Below, piece after piece: positions 62,072 through 64,000 of a stretch of 64,000 bases of DNA. This DNA is from Rosenbergiella nectarea. GTDB taxonomy: Bacteria > Pseudomonadota > Gammaproteobacteria > Enterobacterales > Enterobacteriaceae. Every line of letters begins with the position of its first letter. Position 1 is the first letter of the stretch. A program made the translations under genes and the position numbers. Below the pieces are notes generated by a model. That model did no database searches. It was not told the DNA's origin and saw only the letters and a program-made list of their open reading frames with translations. Location: the NCBI RefSeq assembly GCF_900111105.1, contig NZ_FOGC01000003.1, positions 82,700-146,699 on the forward strand, in the 5' to 3' direction.

Positions 62072-64000
62072 TTTTTTGTCACGTTTACGTCGCGAACCGA
62101 TTTGGGACTTCAAAGGCGGTATTCATCCGCCAGAAATGAAGTCACAATCTTCAGGCACACCCTTGTCTGAAGTCCCACTGCCTCCGCAGTTTATCTTGCC
62201 GCTTAAGCAACATATTGGCCATGAAGGCGAGATTTTAGTCTCCGTTGGAGAGTCTGTTTTACGCGGCCAGCCCTTAACGTTCGGTAAGGGTAAGATGCTA
62301 CCAATCCACGCGCCAAGCTCTGGGACGGTAACTGCTATCGCCCCGCATATTACCGCACACCCTTCGGCCCTGTCCGAGATCGCGATATTTATCGAGCCTG
62401 ATGGGCTAGATAAGTGGCAGAAAATGCCGGTTATCACTGATTATCAAGCTTGTGAACGCCAAGCGATTATCGAGCGAATTCATCAAGCAGGCGTCGCAGG
62501 GTTAGGGGGAGCAGGCTTCCCTACTGCGACCAAAGTGCGTGGTGGATTACAAGGTGTTAAAACGCTGATTATCAATGCCGCAGAGTGCGAGCCATACATC
62601 ACGGCCGATGATCGTTTAATGCAAGATTGCGCTCAAGAGATCCTCGACGGGTCGCGTATTTTAGGCTGGTTGCTGCAGTCTGAGAAAATCATCATCGGTA
62701 TTGAAGATAACAAACCCGAGGCAACCCGTGCGTTAACTCAAGCCTTGGGGGCTGCTAAGGATATTATTATTCGGGTTATTCCAACCAAATATCCTTCGGG
62801 TGGAGCCAAACAGTTAACCAAGATTTTAACCGGTCGTGAAGTCCCTAAAGGGGGACGTTCTTCTGATATCGGTGTGCTGATGCAGAACGTGGGGACCGCT
62901 TACGCAGTTAAACGTGCGGTGATCGATGGGGAGCCGTTAACTGAGCGTGTTGTTACCTTAACGGGTGAAAACCTTAGCCATCCTCGTAATGTCTGGGGAC
63001 GGTTGGGCACTCCGGTCGAACACTTACTGAATTTTGCCGGTTTTCGACCACAACCCGAGCAAATGGTGATTATGGGTGGGCCATTGATGGGCTTCACTCT
63101 ACCGACCTTATCGGTACCAATCATTAAGATTTCTAACTGCTTGATCGCGCCTTCGCAACAGGAGATGGGTCTGCAGGAAGAGGAACAGGGCTGTATTCGC
63201 TGTAGCGCCTGTGCCGATGCTTGTCCTGCCGGCCTATTACCCCAGCAGCTTTATTGGTATTGCCAAGGTGGCGATCATGACAAAGCGCGCGCCTATAACC
63301 TCAATGATTGTATTGAATGTGGTGCTTGTGCATATGTTTGCCCGAGTAATATTCCGCTCGTCCAATACTATCGCCAAGAGAAAGCTGAACTCTTAGCTAT
63401 CGATATTGAGGCACAACGAACGCAAGAAGCAAAAACCCGTTTCGAAGCCCGCCATGCACGGTTAGAGAAAGAAAAACTAGCTCGTGAGGCTCGCCATGCC
63501 GCCGCCAAAGCACGGGTGACCAATGTTGAAAAAGATCAGGTGAACGCAGCGCTAGCCCGCGTTAAAGCCCGGCAAACATCGGCCGATCAGCAAGTTGTTA
63601 CCGGCGCAGCCGATGGCCCTGATAATCGCGCAGTGATCGCACAGCGAGCGGCTCGTAAGGCGAAAGCACGTGCTTATCAAGCAGAACAACACGCCGCGCA
63701 TTCCCAAGAAGACTCACGGCAAGCTGCCGTGGCGGCTGCCGTCGCACGCGCTAAGGCGAAAAAAGCGCAAAGCCAAGCCGATCAAGAAGAGGCCTTGGTG
63801 ACTGCCGATGATTATGACAGCCAACTTAACGCTCACCTCGTAGGCGTCGAGGCGGTTACCCTCTCATCTGAAAGCTCTAATGAGGATCCGCGTAAGGCCG
63901 CGGTAGCCGCAGCCATCGCCCGAGCCAAGGCTAAACGTGCCGCCCAAACAGAAGAAACAGTGAGCGAGACTGACTCAACGCCTGCTGAGACCGACCCGCG
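62064..64000 (+). CDS. rsxC: RsxC, electron transport complex subunit (3' end outside window)
   Basis: The gene is open for 645 codons to the window edge. It starts [20 protein letters not shown] and has the NADH/FMN-type region [20 protein letters not shown] and [17 protein letters not shown], then two 4Fe-4S motifs, [17 protein letters not shown] and [17 protein letters not shown]. The C-terminal third is an Ala/Lys/Arg-rich extension with repeated units such as [17 protein letters not shown] and [17 protein letters not shown], common in enterobacterial RsxC but variable in length. ATG 62064 overlaps the rsxB end. rsxD, rsxG and rsxE should follow. Confidence 0.92.
   Translation, partial: MFNFLSRLRREPIWDFKGGIHPPEMKSQSSGTPLSEVPLPPQFILPLKQHIGHEGEILVSVGESVLRGQPLTFGKGKMLPIHAPSSGTVTAIAPHITAHPSALSEIAIFIEPDGLDKWQKMPVITDYQACERQAIIERIHQAGVAGLGGAGFPTATKVRGGLQGVKTLIINAAECEPYITADDRLMQDCAQEILDGSRILGWLLQSEKIIIGIEDNKPEATRALTQALGAAKDIIIRVIPTKYPSGGAKQLTKILTGREVPKGGRSSDIGVLMQNVGTAYAVKRAVIDGEPLTERVVTLTGENLSHPRNVWGRLGTPVEHLLNFAGFRPQPEQMVIMGGPLMGFTLPTLSVPIIKISNCLIAPSQQEMGLQEEEQGCIRCSACADACPAGLLPQQLYWYCQGGDHDKARAYNLNDCIECGACAYVCPSNIPLVQYYRQEKAELLAIDIEAQRTQEAKTRFEARHARLEKEKLAREARHAAAKARVTNVEKDQVNAALARVKARQTSADQQVVTGAADGPDNRAVIAQRAARKAKARAYQAEQHAAHSQEDSRQAAVAAAVARAKAKKAQSQADQEEALVTADDYDSQLNAHLVGVEAVTLSSESSNEDPRKAAVAAAIARAKAKRAAQTEETVSETDSTPAETDP

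Noticed and set aside
1-64000. Prophage, integrated plasmid or insertion sequence
   Set aside because: I found no integrase, transposase, phage structural gene, tRNA-based attachment site or terminal inverted repeats of an insertion sequence.

Overview
The window looks like chromosomal DNA from an Enterobacterales bacterium, probably in or near the Erwiniaceae; the exact genus cannot be fixed from sequence alone. Close relatives of Escherichia coli proteins are recognisable throughout (NepI, CurA, RutR, AldA, GlsB, CynT, YojI, FhuCDB/FhuF, Mqo, Ada, NfsB, Dld, AbrB, Tus, FumC, YdgA, Add, RsxABC). The tus gene with a Ter site overlapping its leader, next to fumC, ydgA, add and rsxABC, places the right end near the replication terminus. 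I see no rRNA, tRNA, prophage, insertion sequence or CRISPR array.

Layout. 1-4.2 kb: a cut-off SRPBCC protein, a family 9 glycosyltransferase, the nucleoside exporter NepI and the reductase CurA. 4.3-6.9 kb: rutR is intact, but the pyrimidine-degradation (rut) operon it should control survives only as rutA and rutD scraps, mixed with scraps of LysR, alpha/beta hydrolase and panB genes. 6.9-11.2 kb: bestrophin-like channel, frameshifted AraC regulator, aldehyde dehydrogenase, then three more gene stubs. 11.2-19.5 kb: mostly intact metabolic genes (SDR, gloA-aldA, AEC transporter with LysR regulator, a DUF2231 membrane protein with a PQQ-type sugar dehydrogenase lipoprotein, glutaminase, carbonic anhydrase). 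19.6-28.6 kb: a hydroxamate-siderophore uptake locus (fhuF-fhuC-fhuD-fhuB) divergent from a TonB-dependent receptor broken by one in-frame stop, followed by a YojI/PvdE-type ABC exporter. 28.6-37.2 kb: OprB-type porin, half of mdtG, mqo, a nonsense-interrupted MFS transporter, a 9-bp tandem repeat, catalase, and a small repeat-built trimeric autotransporter.

37.3-48.8 kb: a TIM-barrel isomerase; an eptA-basR-basS (pmrCAB) operon in which all three genes are broken while a perfect PmrA box remains upstream; an Ada protein that lacks three of its four zinc cysteines; a shikimate-dehydrogenase-like gene, a TRIC-type channel, nfsB, dld, an NAD-dependent dehydrogenase, a TonB-receptor scrap and abrB. 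48.9-53.7 kb: srfA-srfB without an adjacent srfC, followed by a convergent barnase/barstar toxin-immunity pair. 53.8-64 kb: two small regulators, Ter-tus, fumC, ydgA, two small genes, add and the start of the rsx electron-transport operon (rsxC runs off the window).

The most striking overall property is how many genes are damaged next to intact regulators or operators: I count seven genes with nonsense, frameshift or deletion damage (AraC, TonB receptor, mdtG, MFS, eptA, basR, basS) and about eleven shorter gene stubs. This suggests a lineage losing functions (pyrimidine catabolism, lipid A phosphoethanolamine modification) while adapting to a narrower niche. Single-base errors in the assembly are the alternative explanation for the isolated nonsense and frameshift cases, but not for the stubs and deletions.
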